35,429 nt of DNA from Candidatus Woesearchaeota archaeon (GTDB lineage Archaea; Nanobdellota; Nanobdellia; Woesearchaeales; ARS49): assembly GCA_026394935.1 (NCBI GenBank), contig JAPLZR010000081.1:4178-39606 (forward strand), read 5' to 3'. Within the stretch, counting starts at the first letter, position 1. Each line of letters begins with the position of its first letter. The notes below the pieces were generated by a model. That model ran no database searches. It had not been told where the DNA came from and saw only the letters and a program-made list of their open reading frames with translations. Position numbers and translations under genes: made by a program. Below are positions 15,283 to 23,330 of the stretch, one piece after another.

Positions 15283-16833
15283 CTAAACAATAACTCCGTT
15301 TTCGTAAGTGTTTCTTTTGAATTTTGGCTGGCGCATTAGCGCTGGTATTCTTCTTTCAAGTGATATTCTTGCTGATTCGTACATTCCGAGGCAGTTTACC
15401 AGGATTCTTTGTGGGATGTAAAAGCTTGGTTTGCCTATTGCTGATATGATGTCTCCTCTGAGCTGTCTTATTTTGTCTTTGACTTCTGGGTTTGGGTGTC
15501 TGTTGATTGCCAAATCGATTAGTGGGAGTGCGCGTCTTAGCGTGTTTGAGTTTTGTTCAACTCTTTGCCTGATTCTTGGAACTCCGGAATTCTTGAAAGT
15601 TTTGTATCCTTTGAAGGAAATGGCTAGTGCTCTGATGATTGATGGTCCGAGTTCGAAGTAGTCTCTTTTTTGCGCTTGGAGCTGTAGTGCTTCCATTTGT
15701 TCTTTTGTAATTGTTGGGTGTTCAAAGACTAAGTGGTTTCCTTCGTAATTCTTGTATCTTTTGTCAGTGATGTGAACTTTTTCGTGGAAGGGCGTGCCTG
15801 GGAATGGGGTTTTGATGTTCATTTGCATGGTGTAAGGTGCTAATTCTATCATCCTGTCTATTGTTGTTTTGCAGTCTTGAAGCGTCTGTTTTGGGTCTCC
15901 TATGAAGCTTGAGGCAATCAATAGTATGCCGTGTGCGTGCATGGTTTCCACAAAATCTTTGATTTCATCATAGTTATTTTTTGAGTACATTGATGAGAAG
16001 TCTTCAAACCCTGCCCAGATGTGGTAGCCTAAGTCGAAGAGTTCTTCTGGTTTGTATTGTCTGACGCTTTTTGTTGTGCCGAAGCAGGTGATGTTGATGA
16101 GTTTTTTGAGTTCTTTGACGTGTTTGTGGAAGGATTCGTTTCTGACTTTGTCTTCGAGATGGTCTTCGTTGAACATGGTTATTTCGCTTAGTCCTGCTTC
16201 AACATATTTGGAAACTAGCGAGTTGACTTCTTCTCCGTTCAATAGTGCGGTTTTTTTTCCGTTGTGGTAGTGGGAGGTTGCGCAGAAATCGCATTTGTTT
16301 CCGCATCCTACGTTTGCCAGGATTACTCCTGAGCCTGTGCCGAGGGGTATGTTTAGCACTCCGTATTTGAGTATCATTAAGGGGTGCGTTATTTCTCTTT
16401 GTTCTTCTCCTAAGAATTCTCTGAACCTTGAGACTCCTTCTCCTAGAAAGAGTTCGTCTGCAGAGCCTTTTTCTGGTGCGTATCCTCCGTAGATGACTTT
16501 TACTTCTGGAAAGAGTTCTTTGATTTTTCTGGTCATATTCTCTGCTCTTTCGAATGTTGGCGCGGTTACCTGCATTGCAACATACAACGGCTTTTCGCAC
16601 CTGATTTCTGCAAGAAGTTGTTTCATGGTTGGCCAGTGCAGTACTACTGATGAGGCTCGTATGTTGCTGGCTATCAGGTCAAGGGGATAATGGTCTAATT
16701 GTGCTCTTGCTCCGAAGACGTCTTGTTCGTATTCGAGATGTGAGTAGATGTGTTCAGAACTTGAGCATTTTGCTAGATCTTCACAGTCTATTCCTACTGG
16801 AGTTGTTATGCTTGTGAAGATGATGTCTGCCAT
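15283..16833 (-). CDS. Radical SAM enzyme with B12-binding-like N-terminal domain
   Basis: The product has 516 residues. Residues about 85-150 (AMQVTAPTFERAENMTRKIK, then VKVIYGGYAP) look like the Rossmann-type domain seen before radical SAM barrels, although the canonical DxHxxG cobalamin motif is not evident. The radical SAM cluster is CGNKCDFC with C177, C181 and C184. The barrel continues through EITMFNEDHLEDK, GFEDFSSMYSKNN and NIKTPFPGTPFHEKV. Residues after about 370 are helical. The substrate is unknown. The promoter is a good TATA box at 16855-16865. It heads a run of three metal-cluster genes, which may indicate a shared Fe-S or modification role. Confidence 0.85.
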   Translation of the reverse strand: MADIIFTSITTPVGIDCEDLAKCSSSEHIYSHLEYEQDVFGARAQLDHYPLDLIASNIRASSVVLHWPTMKQLLAEIRCEKPLYVAMQVTAPTFERAENMTRKIKELFPEVKVIYGGYAPEKGSADELFLGEGVSRFREFLGEEQREITHPLMILKYGVLNIPLGTGSGVILANVGCGNKCDFCATSHYHNGKKTALLNGEEVNSLVSKYVEAGLSEITMFNEDHLEDKVRNESFHKHVKELKKLINITCFGTTKSVRQYKPEELFDLGYHIWAGFEDFSSMYSKNNYDEIKDFVETMHAHGILLIASSFIGDPKQTLQDCKTTIDRMIELAPYTMQMNIKTPFPGTPFHEKVHITDKRYKNYEGNHLVFEHPTITKEQMEALQLQAQKRDYFELGPSIIRALAISFKGYKTFKNSGVPRIRQRVEQNSNTLRRALPLIDLAINRHPNPEVKDKIRQLRGDIISAIGKPSFYIPQRILVNCLGMYESARISLERRIPALMRQPKFKRNTYENGVIV

Positions 16834-16854
16834 ATTTTCGCTGTTTCAAATAAT

Positions 16855-16865
16855 TATTTATAAAT
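16855..16865 (-). promoter_or_regulatory. TATA box of the radical SAM gene
   Basis: On the minus strand ATTTATAAATA lies 22-32 bases before the ATG at 16833, with no obvious ribosome-binding site. Confidence 0.6.
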
Positions 16866-16876
16866 GTTCTGAGAGT

Positions 16877-17278
16877 TTACAGTTGCAGCATTCTGTCTAA
16901 TTCTTCTGCTGCTTTTTTCATTTCTTGTATTGCTCTGTCTGTGTCTCTTTGCAAGTCGTCTACAAGTAATGTCAGCCGGTCTCCTCGCATTATGTATTTG
17001 TTGCCTTCGTGTGTTATTATTCCTTTTTCCATCAGCGTGTTGAGGTGGTGCACTACTGTTGCTCTTGTCAGTCCTAGTCTGTCTGCAAGTTGGTCGCTTG
17101 TTAGCCCGCCTGTTGCTTTTATTGCTTTGATTAATTCAATAAATATTCGGAAGCAGGACTTATCGCGGTCCCGCTCTCCAAACAGTCCTAGGGATGTGCC
17201 GAACCATTGGAGTTCTTCGTTTACTGAAACCTGTCTGGGTCTTCTGACGTTTACAATGGTTATTCTTCTTACAAACAT
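16877..17278 (-). CDS. ArsR-like winged-HTH transcription regulator
   Basis: The 133-residue protein has a basic N-terminus (FVRRITIVNVRRPRQ), then a winged helix at about residues 55-100 (GLTSDQLADRLGLTRATVVH, HLNTLMEKGIITHEGNKYIM). A C-terminal coiled helix (DDLQRDTDRAIQEMKKAAEELDRML) probably mediates dimerisation. The start lies one base after the DUF3467 gene's stop, so they form an operon divergent from grpE-dnaK. That position makes it a candidate regulator of the heat-shock operon, by analogy with archaeal Phr, but this is inference. Confidence 0.8.
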   Translation of the reverse strand: MFVRRITIVNVRRPRQVSVNEELQWFGTSLGLFGERDRDKSCFRIFIELIKAIKATGGLTSDQLADRLGLTRATVVHHLNTLMEKGIITHEGNKYIMRGDRLTLLVDDLQRDTDRAIQEMKKAAEELDRMLQL

Positions 17279-17279
17279 C

Positions 17280-17633
17280 TTATCCCATGTAAGTTGGCAC
17301 TTCAGGCACTTGTTCTCCTGCTTTTTTCATGTATTCTTTCTGTTTTTTTTCTGCTTTTTCAAGCGATTTTGGCTTTTGTATTTTGCCGAATTCTTCTTCG
17401 TATTTTTGTATTACGCTGTTAAGCACTCCTACGAGGCTTTTTGCGTGCCATGGCTCGAGCATTATTACGTTGTGTTTTAGCTGGAAGCTTGGCTTTTTGC
17501 TTCTTGGGTCTGTTCTTGGAGTTATGCATTTGAAGTCCAGAGTCAGCTGTGTTGGCGTGAAGTTGACTGTTGCTTCGTGTGCAAAGAATGGTTCTCCGTC
17601 GTTAATGTTTATGCTTATTTGTTCTTGTGCCAT
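17280..17633 (-). CDS. DUF3467 protein
   Basis: From ATG 17633 the protein is 117 residues. This start sits five bases after a GAGGTGA ribosome-binding site, and the upstream in-frame GTG is part of that site. The core (FTPTQLTLDFKCITPR, then HNVIMLEPWHAKSLVGVLNS, then YEEEFGKI) matches the DUF3467 pattern. The family is widespread and its function is unknown. A TATA box (minus strand GGTTTATATAG, 17679-17689) lies about 50 bases upstream, back to back with the grpE promoter. Confidence 0.8.
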   Translation of the reverse strand: MAQEQISININDGEPFFAHEATVNFTPTQLTLDFKCITPRTDPRSKKPSFQLKHNVIMLEPWHAKSLVGVLNSVIQKYEEEFGKIQKPKSLEKAEKKQKEYMKKAGEQVPEVPTYMG

Positions 17634-17678
17634 AAAATTCACCTCGGTTATTTTGTTTTATCATGGTAATCATAACAA

Positions 17679-17689
17679 CTATATAAACC
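17679..17689 (-). promoter_or_regulatory. TATA box of the DUF3467-regulator operon
   Basis: On the minus strand GGTTTATATAG lies only 11 bases from the divergent grpE promoter. One bound factor could affect both directions. Confidence 0.6.
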
Positions 17690-17699
17690 TTACTATTTC

Positions 17700-17715
17700 C
17701 GAAAGCTTTATATAG
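17700..17715 (+). promoter_or_regulatory. Promoter of the grpE-dnaK-dnaJ operon
   Basis: CGAAAGCTTTATATAG is identical to the surface-protein operon promoter at 6663-6678. The transcript should start near 17735-17740, at the edge of the palindrome that follows. Confidence 0.75.
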
Positions 17716-17738
17716 GAGTTAAGTCTACCATCTACTTC

Positions 17739-17755
17739 GTTGACTTAAAGTCAAC
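17739..17755 (+). promoter_or_regulatory. Palindromic operator in the heat-shock leader
   Basis: GTTGACTTAAAGTCAAC is a perfect inverted repeat with eight-base arms around one A. It lies downstream of the TATA box and directly before the GGGTGA ribosome-binding site of grpE. It could be a repressor site at the transcription start, or a hairpin next to the ribosome-binding site. Confidence 0.65.
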
Positions 17756-17765
17756 GGGTGAAGAC

Positions 17766-18278
17766 ATGGGAATTATGAAAAAGGCCGACAAGGAAACTGA
17801 AGTGTTCAAGCGCGAGCTTGTTAAAAAGGATGCTCAGCTGGCTGACTATACTGATCATTTGAAGCGTTTGCAGGCTGAGTTTGAGAATTATTGCAAGCGT
17901 GTTGAAAAGGAAAGAAAGGATGTTGTAAGTTTTGCTTCAGAAAGGCTTGTTGTCAAGCTTTTGCTTGTCATTGATGATTTTGAGCGTGCGCTTCAACAGC
18001 TTAAGGATGTTCCTGAACAGACTAAGAAGGGTATTGAGATGATTTTCAAGAATTTGCATAAGATGTTGGATGAGGAGCGTGTTGTTCCTATAATTGCTGT
18101 TGGTCAGAAGTTTGATCCTTACAAGCATGAGGTTGTTTTGCAGGTTGAGAGCGACAAGCCTGAAGATGTCATAGTTGAGGAATTGCAGAAGGGTTACATG
18201 ATGAATGGCAAGGTAATTCGTTATGCGAAAGTCAAGATTTCGAAGAATCACAATTTGGAGAGTGGTAAACATGGGTAA
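17766..18278 (+). CDS. grpE: Nucleotide exchange factor GrpE
   Basis: The product is 170 residues. A long N-terminal coiled coil (about 5-55, including LKRLQAEFENYCKRVEKERK) leads to the conserved VKLLLVIDDFERAL helix. The C-terminal beta domain contains GQKFDPYKHEVV and GYMMNGKVIRYAKVKIS, the GrpE signature. It releases ADP from DnaK. The start ATG 17766 follows GGGTGA at a good distance. Its end overlaps the dnaK start by eight bases (ATGGGTAA), so translation is coupled. Confidence 0.97.
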   Translation: MGIMKKADKETEVFKRELVKKDAQLADYTDHLKRLQAEFENYCKRVEKERKDVVSFASERLVVKLLLVIDDFERALQQLKDVPEQTKKGIEMIFKNLHKMLDEERVVPIIAVGQKFDPYKHEVVLQVESDKPEDVIVEELQKGYMMNGKVIRYAKVKISKNHNLESGKHG

Positions 18279-20088
18279 AGAAAAAATAATTGGTATAGAT
18301 CTCGGCACATCGAACAGTGCAGCTTCTGTTTTGGAGGCTGGCAGGCCGAAGATTATTCCTTCAGCAGAAGGAGTTTCGTTGTATGGTAAGGCGTTTCCGT
18401 CTTTTGTTGCTTTTACAAAAGATGGGCAGTTGTTGGTTGGCGAACCTGCAAGAAGACAAGCAGTCAGCAACCCGCATGGTACTGTTTACGCTGCTAAACG
18501 TAAGATGGGTTCTAATTTCAAGTACCAAATTTACGGTAAGGAATATACTCCTCAGCAGATTTCTGCGTTTTTGCTGCAGAAAATCAGGAAGGATGCAGAG
18601 GCTTTTATTGGTGAGCCTATCAAGCGGGCTGTTATTACTGTTCCTGCTTATTTTGATGACAATCAAAGGCAGGCTACAAAGGATGCTGGCACTATTGCCG
18701 GTTTGGAAGTTGTCAGGATAATTAATGAGCCGACTGCTGCTTCTTTGTCGTATGGTCTTGACAAGCAGGGTCAAGAGCAGAAAATATTGGTTTTTGACCT
18801 TGGTGGCGGTACTTTGGACGTTACTGTTATGGACTTTTCAGAGGGTGTTTTCGAGGTTGTTTCAACTTCTGGTGATACCCAGCTGGGTGGTACTGATATG
18901 GATAACGTGCTTATCAGCCATATTGTCAAGGAGTTCCAGAAGGATTCTGGAATAGATTTGAACGATGATGCTGTTGCTATGCAGCGTGTTAGAGAGGCTG
19001 CTGAGAAGGCAAAGATTGAGTTAAGCACTGTTCTTGAAACTGACATTAATTTGCCTTTCATTTCTGCGACTAGTGCTGGTCCTAAGCATTTGCAGATGAA
19101 GTTGACAAGGGCTAAATTGGAAGAGCTTATTGACCCTATTGTTAAGAAGTGCAAGAAGAGTGTTGACCAGGCTTTGTCTGATGCCAAGATGGCTGTTAAG
19201 GACTTGGTTAAGGTTATTCTTGTTGGCGGTCCTACAAGGATGCCTATTGTTCAGAAGTATTTGGAGCAATGGTTTGGCAGCAAGGTTGAAAGAAGTATTG
19301 ACCCGATGGAATGTGTTGCTATGGGTGCTGCTATTCAGGCTGGTGTTCTTGCCGGAGAGGTTAAGGACATTTTGCTTTTGGACGTTACTCCTTTGAGTTT
19401 GGGTATTGAGACTTTGGGAGGAGTTTTAACAAAGCTTATCGAAAGGAACACCACGATTCCTGTGAAGCGCAGTCAAGTGTTCAGCACTGCTGCTGACGAT
19501 CAGTCTGCTGTTACTATCAGGGTTTCGCAGGGTGAAAGGGCGATGTTTGCTGATAACAAAATGCTTGGTCAGTTTGATCTTGTTGGCATTCCTTCTGCTC
19601 CGAGGGGTGTTCCTCAGATTGAGGTCGCGTTTGACATTGATGCTAACGGCATCTTGAATGTTTCAGCTAAGGATTTGGGCACTGGTAAGGAGCAGAGTAT
19701 GCGTATTACTGCTCCTAACAAGCTTGATTCTGCTGAGGTTGAGAGGATGCGCAAGCAGGCTGAGGAGTTTGCTGAGACTGATAAGAAGAAAAAGGATGAG
19801 ATTGAGACTGTCAATGAGGCGGATACTATCATCTATACTACTGAGAAGCAGATGAAGGACTTTGAGGGTAAGGTGAGCGAAAAGGAGATAAAGGACGTCA
19901 AGGACAAGATTGATGAGCTGAAGAAGCTTATGGCAGAGAGTCCTCGTGATCCTGCTAAGATTAGGAAGAAGCTTGACGAGTGCAATCAGGTTTTGCACGC
20001 TGCTGCCACTGCCTTGTATCAGAAGGCTGGCAAGGCAAAAGAAGCGAAGGCTGGCAAGGAAGATGTTGTAGACGCTGAGAAGGCGTAA
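18271..20088 (+). CDS. dnaK: Hsp70 chaperone DnaK
   Basis: The product is 605 residues from ATG 18271. The nucleotide-binding domain shows IGIDLGTSNSAASV (phosphate 1), VFDLGGGTLDVT (phosphate 2), INEPTAASLSYG and VGGPTRMPIVQ. The substrate-binding domain begins near LLLDVTPLSLGIETLGG, and the C-terminal lid is Lys/Glu-rich, ending EDVVDAEKA. The start inside grpE follows GGAGAGTGGT. DnaK systems in archaea are bacterial in origin and occur patchily. Here it is a standard member of a complete grpE-dnaK-dnaJ operon. Confidence 0.98.
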   Translation: MGKEKIIGIDLGTSNSAASVLEAGRPKIIPSAEGVSLYGKAFPSFVAFTKDGQLLVGEPARRQAVSNPHGTVYAAKRKMGSNFKYQIYGKEYTPQQISAFLLQKIRKDAEAFIGEPIKRAVITVPAYFDDNQRQATKDAGTIAGLEVVRIINEPTAASLSYGLDKQGQEQKILVFDLGGGTLDVTVMDFSEGVFEVVSTSGDTQLGGTDMDNVLISHIVKEFQKDSGIDLNDDAVAMQRVREAAEKAKIELSTVLETDINLPFISATSAGPKHLQMKLTRAKLEELIDPIVKKCKKSVDQALSDAKMAVKDLVKVILVGGPTRMPIVQKYLEQWFGSKVERSIDPMECVAMGAAIQAGVLAGEVKDILLLDVTPLSLGIETLGGVLTKLIERNTTIPVKRSQVFSTAADDQSAVTIRVSQGERAMFADNKMLGQFDLVGIPSAPRGVPQIEVAFDIDANGILNVSAKDLGTGKEQSMRITAPNKLDSAEVERMRKQAEEFAETDKKKKDEIETVNEADTIIYTTEKQMKDFEGKVSEKEIKDVKDKIDELKKLMAESPRDPAKIRKKLDECNQVLHAAATALYQKAGKAKEAKAGKEDVVDAEKA

Positions 20089-20106
20089 GTATTAATCCAA
20101 GCCGCG

Positions 20107-20165
20107 CCTTGGCAAGACCAAGGTCAATTTTCCTCTCCCCTTGCAAAGCGTGGGGAGAGAAAATT
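20107..20165 (+). ncRNA. Two tandem hairpins between dnaK and dnaJ
   Basis: The first hairpin is CCTTGG (20107-20112), loop CAAGA, CCAAGG (20118-20123). The second is AATTTTCCTCTCCCC (20126-20140), an 11-base loop, and GGGGAGAGAAAATT (20152-20165), with one bulged C. They occupy most of the 106-base gap after dnaK. They may act as a processing site, mRNA stabiliser or attenuator that sets the DnaK to DnaJ ratio. Confidence 0.55.
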
Positions 20166-20194
20166 GAGTCGTAGACCGCAGCTTGAGGAAAATA

Positions 20195-20353
20195 ATGGAT
20201 TACCGGATACTTGCATATGTTGGAATTGGTTTGATAGCGCTGTATTTAGCTGTCAGGCTGCTCGGCCAGTATGCTTTTGGCAGGCTTGTTGATGCTGAGT
20301 TTAGCCACGTCTTGAATGCGGATGAGCATAAGGTAAAGGGGCGGTATGGGTAA
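20195..20353 (+). CDS. 52-residue single-pass membrane protein between dnaK and dnaJ
   Basis: The frame reads MDYRILAYVGIGLIALYLAV, RLLGQYAFGRLVDAEFSHVL, then NADEHKVKGRYG. Residues about 5-25 form a transmembrane helix, followed by a charged cytoplasmic-type tail. A GAGG site lies six bases upstream of ATG 20195. The stop overlaps the dnaJ start by eight bases through ATGGGTAA, the same overlap used by grpE and dnaK, so the gene is very likely translated and coupled to dnaJ. It could tether or tune the chaperone at the membrane. No family is recognised. Confidence 0.7.
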   Translation: MDYRILAYVGIGLIALYLAVRLLGQYAFGRLVDAEFSHVLNADEHKVKGRYG

Positions 20354-21407
20354 GGATTACTATAAAGTTCTTGGAGTTGAGAAGGGTGCTTCTCAGGATG
20401 AGGTTAAGAAGGCTTACAAGCGTTTGGCTAAGAAGTATCATCCTGATTTGAATAAGGAGGCTGATGCTTCTGATAAGTTTAAGGAGATTAATGAGGCTGC
20501 TGCTGTTCTTGGTGATCCTGATAAGCGTCAGCAGTATGACCAGTTTGGCACTGCTGATTTTGGTCAGCAGGCTGGTTTTGATTTCCGCGATTTTGCCGGT
20601 GGTTTTAATTTTGATGATATTTTTGACCAGTTCTTTTCTGGTTTTGGTTTTAAGTCAAAGCGTGGCGGTCGTCCTGGCAGGGATTTGGTTGCAGAGGTCG
20701 ATATTACTTTGGAAAACGTTTCAAAGGGGACTACAACTGAGATTGAGATGCAGCGTTCTGTGACTTGCAGTGAGTGTCGTGGTAAGGGTGGAAAGAATTT
20801 TGTTCAGTGTTCTGATTGTCAGGGTCAGGGTATGGTGAGGCATGCTAAGAGGACTCCTTTTGGTGTGTTTGCTACTACTTCTTCCTGTGGTGCCTGTAAG
20901 GGTACTGGCGAGGTTGCTGAGAATGTTTGTGAAACCTGTGATGGTGATGGCGTTATTGTGAGCAGGGAGCCTGTTAAGGTGAAGATTCCTGCTGGTATTG
21001 AGGATGGTATGAAGTTGCGTGTTTCCGGCGAGGGCGAGGCTGGTAGTCAGGGTGCTTCTGCTGGTGATTTGTATGTTATCGTTCACGTTCTTGAGGATGA
21101 AAGGTTTGCGAGAGTTGAGAATGATTTAGTGATGGACCAGCCAATCAGCTTTTCCACAGCGTGTTTGGGTGGAGAAATTAGTGTTGAAACATTAGCAGGC
21201 AAAAAGAAGGTTGACATCAAGCCCGGCACCCAAAATAATTCTGAAGTGCGCTTGAAAGAAGAGGGTTTGCCTGACTTGAGAAGCAGTCGTGTCGGTGATT
21301 TTGTGATTAAAGTCAGTGTTGAAGTTCCTAAGAAGGTTTCTAAGAAGCAGGCTGAATTATTGCAGGAGTTCGAGAAGGAAGGCAAGAAGAAGTGGGGCTT
21401 GTTTTAA
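20346..21407 (+). CDS. dnaJ: Hsp40 co-chaperone DnaJ
   Basis: The product has 353 residues. The J domain (1-70) has the HPD motif in KKYHPDLNKE. A Gly/Phe-rich linker (about 73-115) follows. The zinc domain has four CxxCxGxG-type repeats: CSECRGKG, CSDCQGQG, CGACKGTG and CETCDGDG. The two C-terminal beta domains end with a helical dimerisation region. The layout is type I DnaJ. It stimulates DnaK ATPase activity and delivers clients. Its start lies inside the 52-residue membrane protein gene. Confidence 0.97.
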   Translation: MGKDYYKVLGVEKGASQDEVKKAYKRLAKKYHPDLNKEADASDKFKEINEAAAVLGDPDKRQQYDQFGTADFGQQAGFDFRDFAGGFNFDDIFDQFFSGFGFKSKRGGRPGRDLVAEVDITLENVSKGTTTEIEMQRSVTCSECRGKGGKNFVQCSDCQGQGMVRHAKRTPFGVFATTSSCGACKGTGEVAENVCETCDGDGVIVSREPVKVKIPAGIEDGMKLRVSGEGEAGSQGASAGDLYVIVHVLEDERFARVENDLVMDQPISFSTACLGGEISVETLAGKKKVDIKPGTQNNSEVRLKEEGLPDLRSSRVGDFVIKVSVEVPKKVSKKQAELLQEFEKEGKKKWGLF

Positions 21408-21408
21408 T

Positions 21409-22143
21409 CTAATCTTTGTGATGCCAGTATATTACTGCAAAAAAGCTTGCAATAGCGAGGATTGCTTCAAAGCCTGGCGTGGTTGAATGTGCTGTGTCAT
21501 TTTCAATTTCTATTACTTCTACTTTTCCAGTATCTAAGTGGTATTTAGCGCCTATGATTGTAACTTTTTCTTCTTTGACGTACTCTTCTGTAATTGGGCT
21601 GTTTTCCAGTATGTTTTTGATGCCCAGCTTCACGTTTTCATCAATGGCATTATCTAATAGATTTCCTGGTTTGGTTTTGGCTATTTCCACTGCTGGCTCT
21701 ATTTGATCTGTGATGCTTCTGATATTTCCTCCAGCTGGTCCTTGAAGAGCTGCTGAAACTGCTCCGCAGCTCTGGTGTCCTAACACGATGATTAGGGGCA
21801 CGTGCAGGTGTTCAATGCTGTATTCGATAGAGCCCAGTTCAATGGGACCTACCACGTTGCCTGCTACGCGAACGATGAACAAGTCTCCTAGTCCTTGGTC
21901 GAATAATAGTTCTGGCGGGACTCTGGAGTCAGAACAGCTGACAATTGTTGCAATTGGATACTGTCCTGTAATCAGCTCGGCGCGTCTGATTGAAAAGTCT
22001 CTGACAGTTTGTTCACCAGAAGCGAAGCGTTGGTTTCCGTTCATCAGTTGTTTCCAGGCATTGTCAGCATCTGCTGCTGTTGCAATAGCGGAAAATGATA
22101 ATATTAAAAATAATGTGAGAATGATTGTTAATCTCTTTTTCAT
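21409..22143 (-). CDS. Exported beta-class carbonic anhydrase with PGF-type anchor
   Basis: The 244-residue protein has a signal peptide (KRLTIILTLFLILSFSAIATA). The mature domain carries the beta-carbonic anhydrase motifs SCSDSRVPPE (zinc Cys plus the Asp-Arg pair) and GHQSCGAV (zinc His and Cys). It ends in TTPGFEAILAIASFFAVIYW plus HHKD: a PGF motif, a hydrophobic helix and a short polar tail. That matches the PGF-CTERM type of sorting signal processed by archaeosortase. It should therefore hydrate CO2 or dehydrate bicarbonate outside the membrane. It converges on dnaJ with a one-base gap. Confidence 0.9.
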   Translation of the reverse strand: MKKRLTIILTLFLILSFSAIATAADADNAWKQLMNGNQRFASGEQTVRDFSIRRAELITGQYPIATIVSCSDSRVPPELLFDQGLGDLFIVRVAGNVVGPIELGSIEYSIEHLHVPLIIVLGHQSCGAVSAALQGPAGGNIRSITDQIEPAVEIAKTKPGNLLDNAIDENVKLGIKNILENSPITEEYVKEEKVTIIGAKYHLDTGKVEVIEIENDTAHSTTPGFEAILAIASFFAVIYWHHKD

Positions 22144-22188
22144 AATTATCTTTTAATCGCCAGCGCTTAATAATTTTTTGGTGAAAAG

Positions 22189-23010
22189 TTACGTAAGTTC
22201 TTCATCTTCAATTTCGCTTATGTACTCTAATGTCGTTGGATCTTTATCTGATTCATAGGATTTTCTTAAGTTTTCAATGGCGTTTTTCCTTAACTCGGCT
22301 CTTTCCTGTAAATCCGTGCGGTGGTAGCTGAATTTGTCTTGAGCATTGCCTAGTGCATAAAAATCACAGGACTCGCCGTCTGAATTCGCGATTTCTTGAA
22401 GGTATTTTATTCCTCTTTGAAATAGCGTGGTTCTTTGCTGCGCATCCATGCTTAAATCATCTGAGTCAGCCATATCTATGAATGTCCTGGCAATATAGTG
22501 TAGTGTATCGGGCGTCAAATTCTGGGCAGAATCGAGTTTTTGGGCTTCTCTATAAGCTTCCTGTAAAACTGGCTGGTCGTCTTCATGTGAGCAGTTCCAT
22601 AATTTGAATAGGTTTACGACAAGTTCGGACTGATAGTCTGGGTATGTTCTTGCTCCTTTTTTTAGGTGGGCTATTGCAGAGGCGTAATAAGTTGCTGCCT
22701 CTTCATCATTCATTGACCCTGCCATTTGTGATTCGATGCTTGCCAGGTCGAAATAGTCTGTGGGTGTTCCTCTTGTAGCGACAGCCAGTTCATACACGTT
22801 TTTTAATATGAGCATAATATCTAATGATTTGATTCCGTGCAATTCGCCTGCTTGGTTTATGGTGACGTAATTATCGGGGATCTGTGAAAGAACCTGTTCT
22901 AATGCGAAAGTGGTCATGTCAACGAAATAATGGCTGAGAGGTTGTTCTGGTTTCTCTTCAGTTTTTTGTTTTATTCCTATTTTTTTCAGTATGAATTCCA
23001 GTAAGCCCAT
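22189..23010 (-). CDS. Uncharacterised alpha-helical protein, possibly TPR-like
   Basis: The start at 23010 (MGLLEFILKKIGIKQK) is preferred to a longer TTG-start version, because a TATA box (minus strand GTTTTATAAAC, 23034-23044) lies 24-34 bases upstream. The product has 273 residues. It is acidic and almost all helical, with helix pairs such as EEAATYYASAIAHLKKGA and RTTLFQRGIKYLQEIA that resemble TPR or SEL1-type repeats. No family is recognised. It is the gene downstream of the duplicated kinase tail and may belong functionally to the kinase cluster, although it has its own promoter. Confidence 0.6.
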   Translation of the reverse strand: MGLLEFILKKIGIKQKTEEKPEQPLSHYFVDMTTFALEQVLSQIPDNYVTINQAGELHGIKSLDIMLILKNVYELAVATRGTPTDYFDLASIESQMAGSMNDEEAATYYASAIAHLKKGARTYPDYQSELVVNLFKLWNCSHEDDQPVLQEAYREAQKLDSAQNLTPDTLHYIARTFIDMADSDDLSMDAQQRTTLFQRGIKYLQEIANSDGESCDFYALGNAQDKFSYHRTDLQERAELRKNAIENLRKSYESDKDPTTLEYISEIEDEELT

Positions 23011-23033
23011 GTGTTTTTGTTGGCTTTCAGGAT

Positions 23034-23044
23034 GTTTATAAAAC
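23034..23044 (-). promoter_or_regulatory. TATA box of the helical protein gene
   Basis: Minus-strand GTTTTATAAAC lies 24-34 bases before ATG 23010. It fixes that start in preference to the upstream TTG. Confidence 0.6.
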
Positions 23045-23108
23045 TTGCCTTCATGACCACTATGAAATGACAATGTTTATCGCGCCAGAAATTTAGAAGT
23101 GGCTTGCT

Positions 23109-23330
23109 TTACTTCGTTGTCTGGAATATTGGTTCTGCTATTCCTAGAATGGTGGCAACTATTCCGCCGAAAATGCCTGCTTCCAGCAAATGTTCAAGTA
23201 TTACGCCGGTTGAGCCCTTGGTGTTGAATTCTCCGACTTTTTTCAGACCATAGGCGTTTCTCATTGGAATTGAGATTTGTTCGCTTATCGGGTTGAGTAT
23301 TCTTTGAAGGTTGTTTTGTGATATTTTGGC
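23109..23330 (-). pseudogene. Duplicated C-terminal end of the Ser/Thr kinase gene
   Basis: These 222 bases align without gaps to 24734-24955. They encode kinase residues 534-606 plus a stop: AKISQNNLQRILNPISEQ at the start, GVILEHLLEAGIFGGIVATI near the end, then EPIFQTTK. Differences cluster near the stop and are mostly synonymous or conservative (V/I, L/V, S/A, L/F). The upstream-most part, about 100 bases, has only about three differences. There is no kinase domain in front of it. The SelO-like gene reads 14 codons into this fragment in another frame. Confidence 0.92.

Noticed and set aside
23076..23102. Codons TSKFLAR plus stop just after the duplicated kinase tail resemble the end of the sigma-like protein (SKFLTQ plus stop), with 13 identical bases.
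   Set aside because: A 13-base match between A/T-rich segments is expected several times by chance in 35 kb, and nothing upstream in that frame matches the sigma-like protein.
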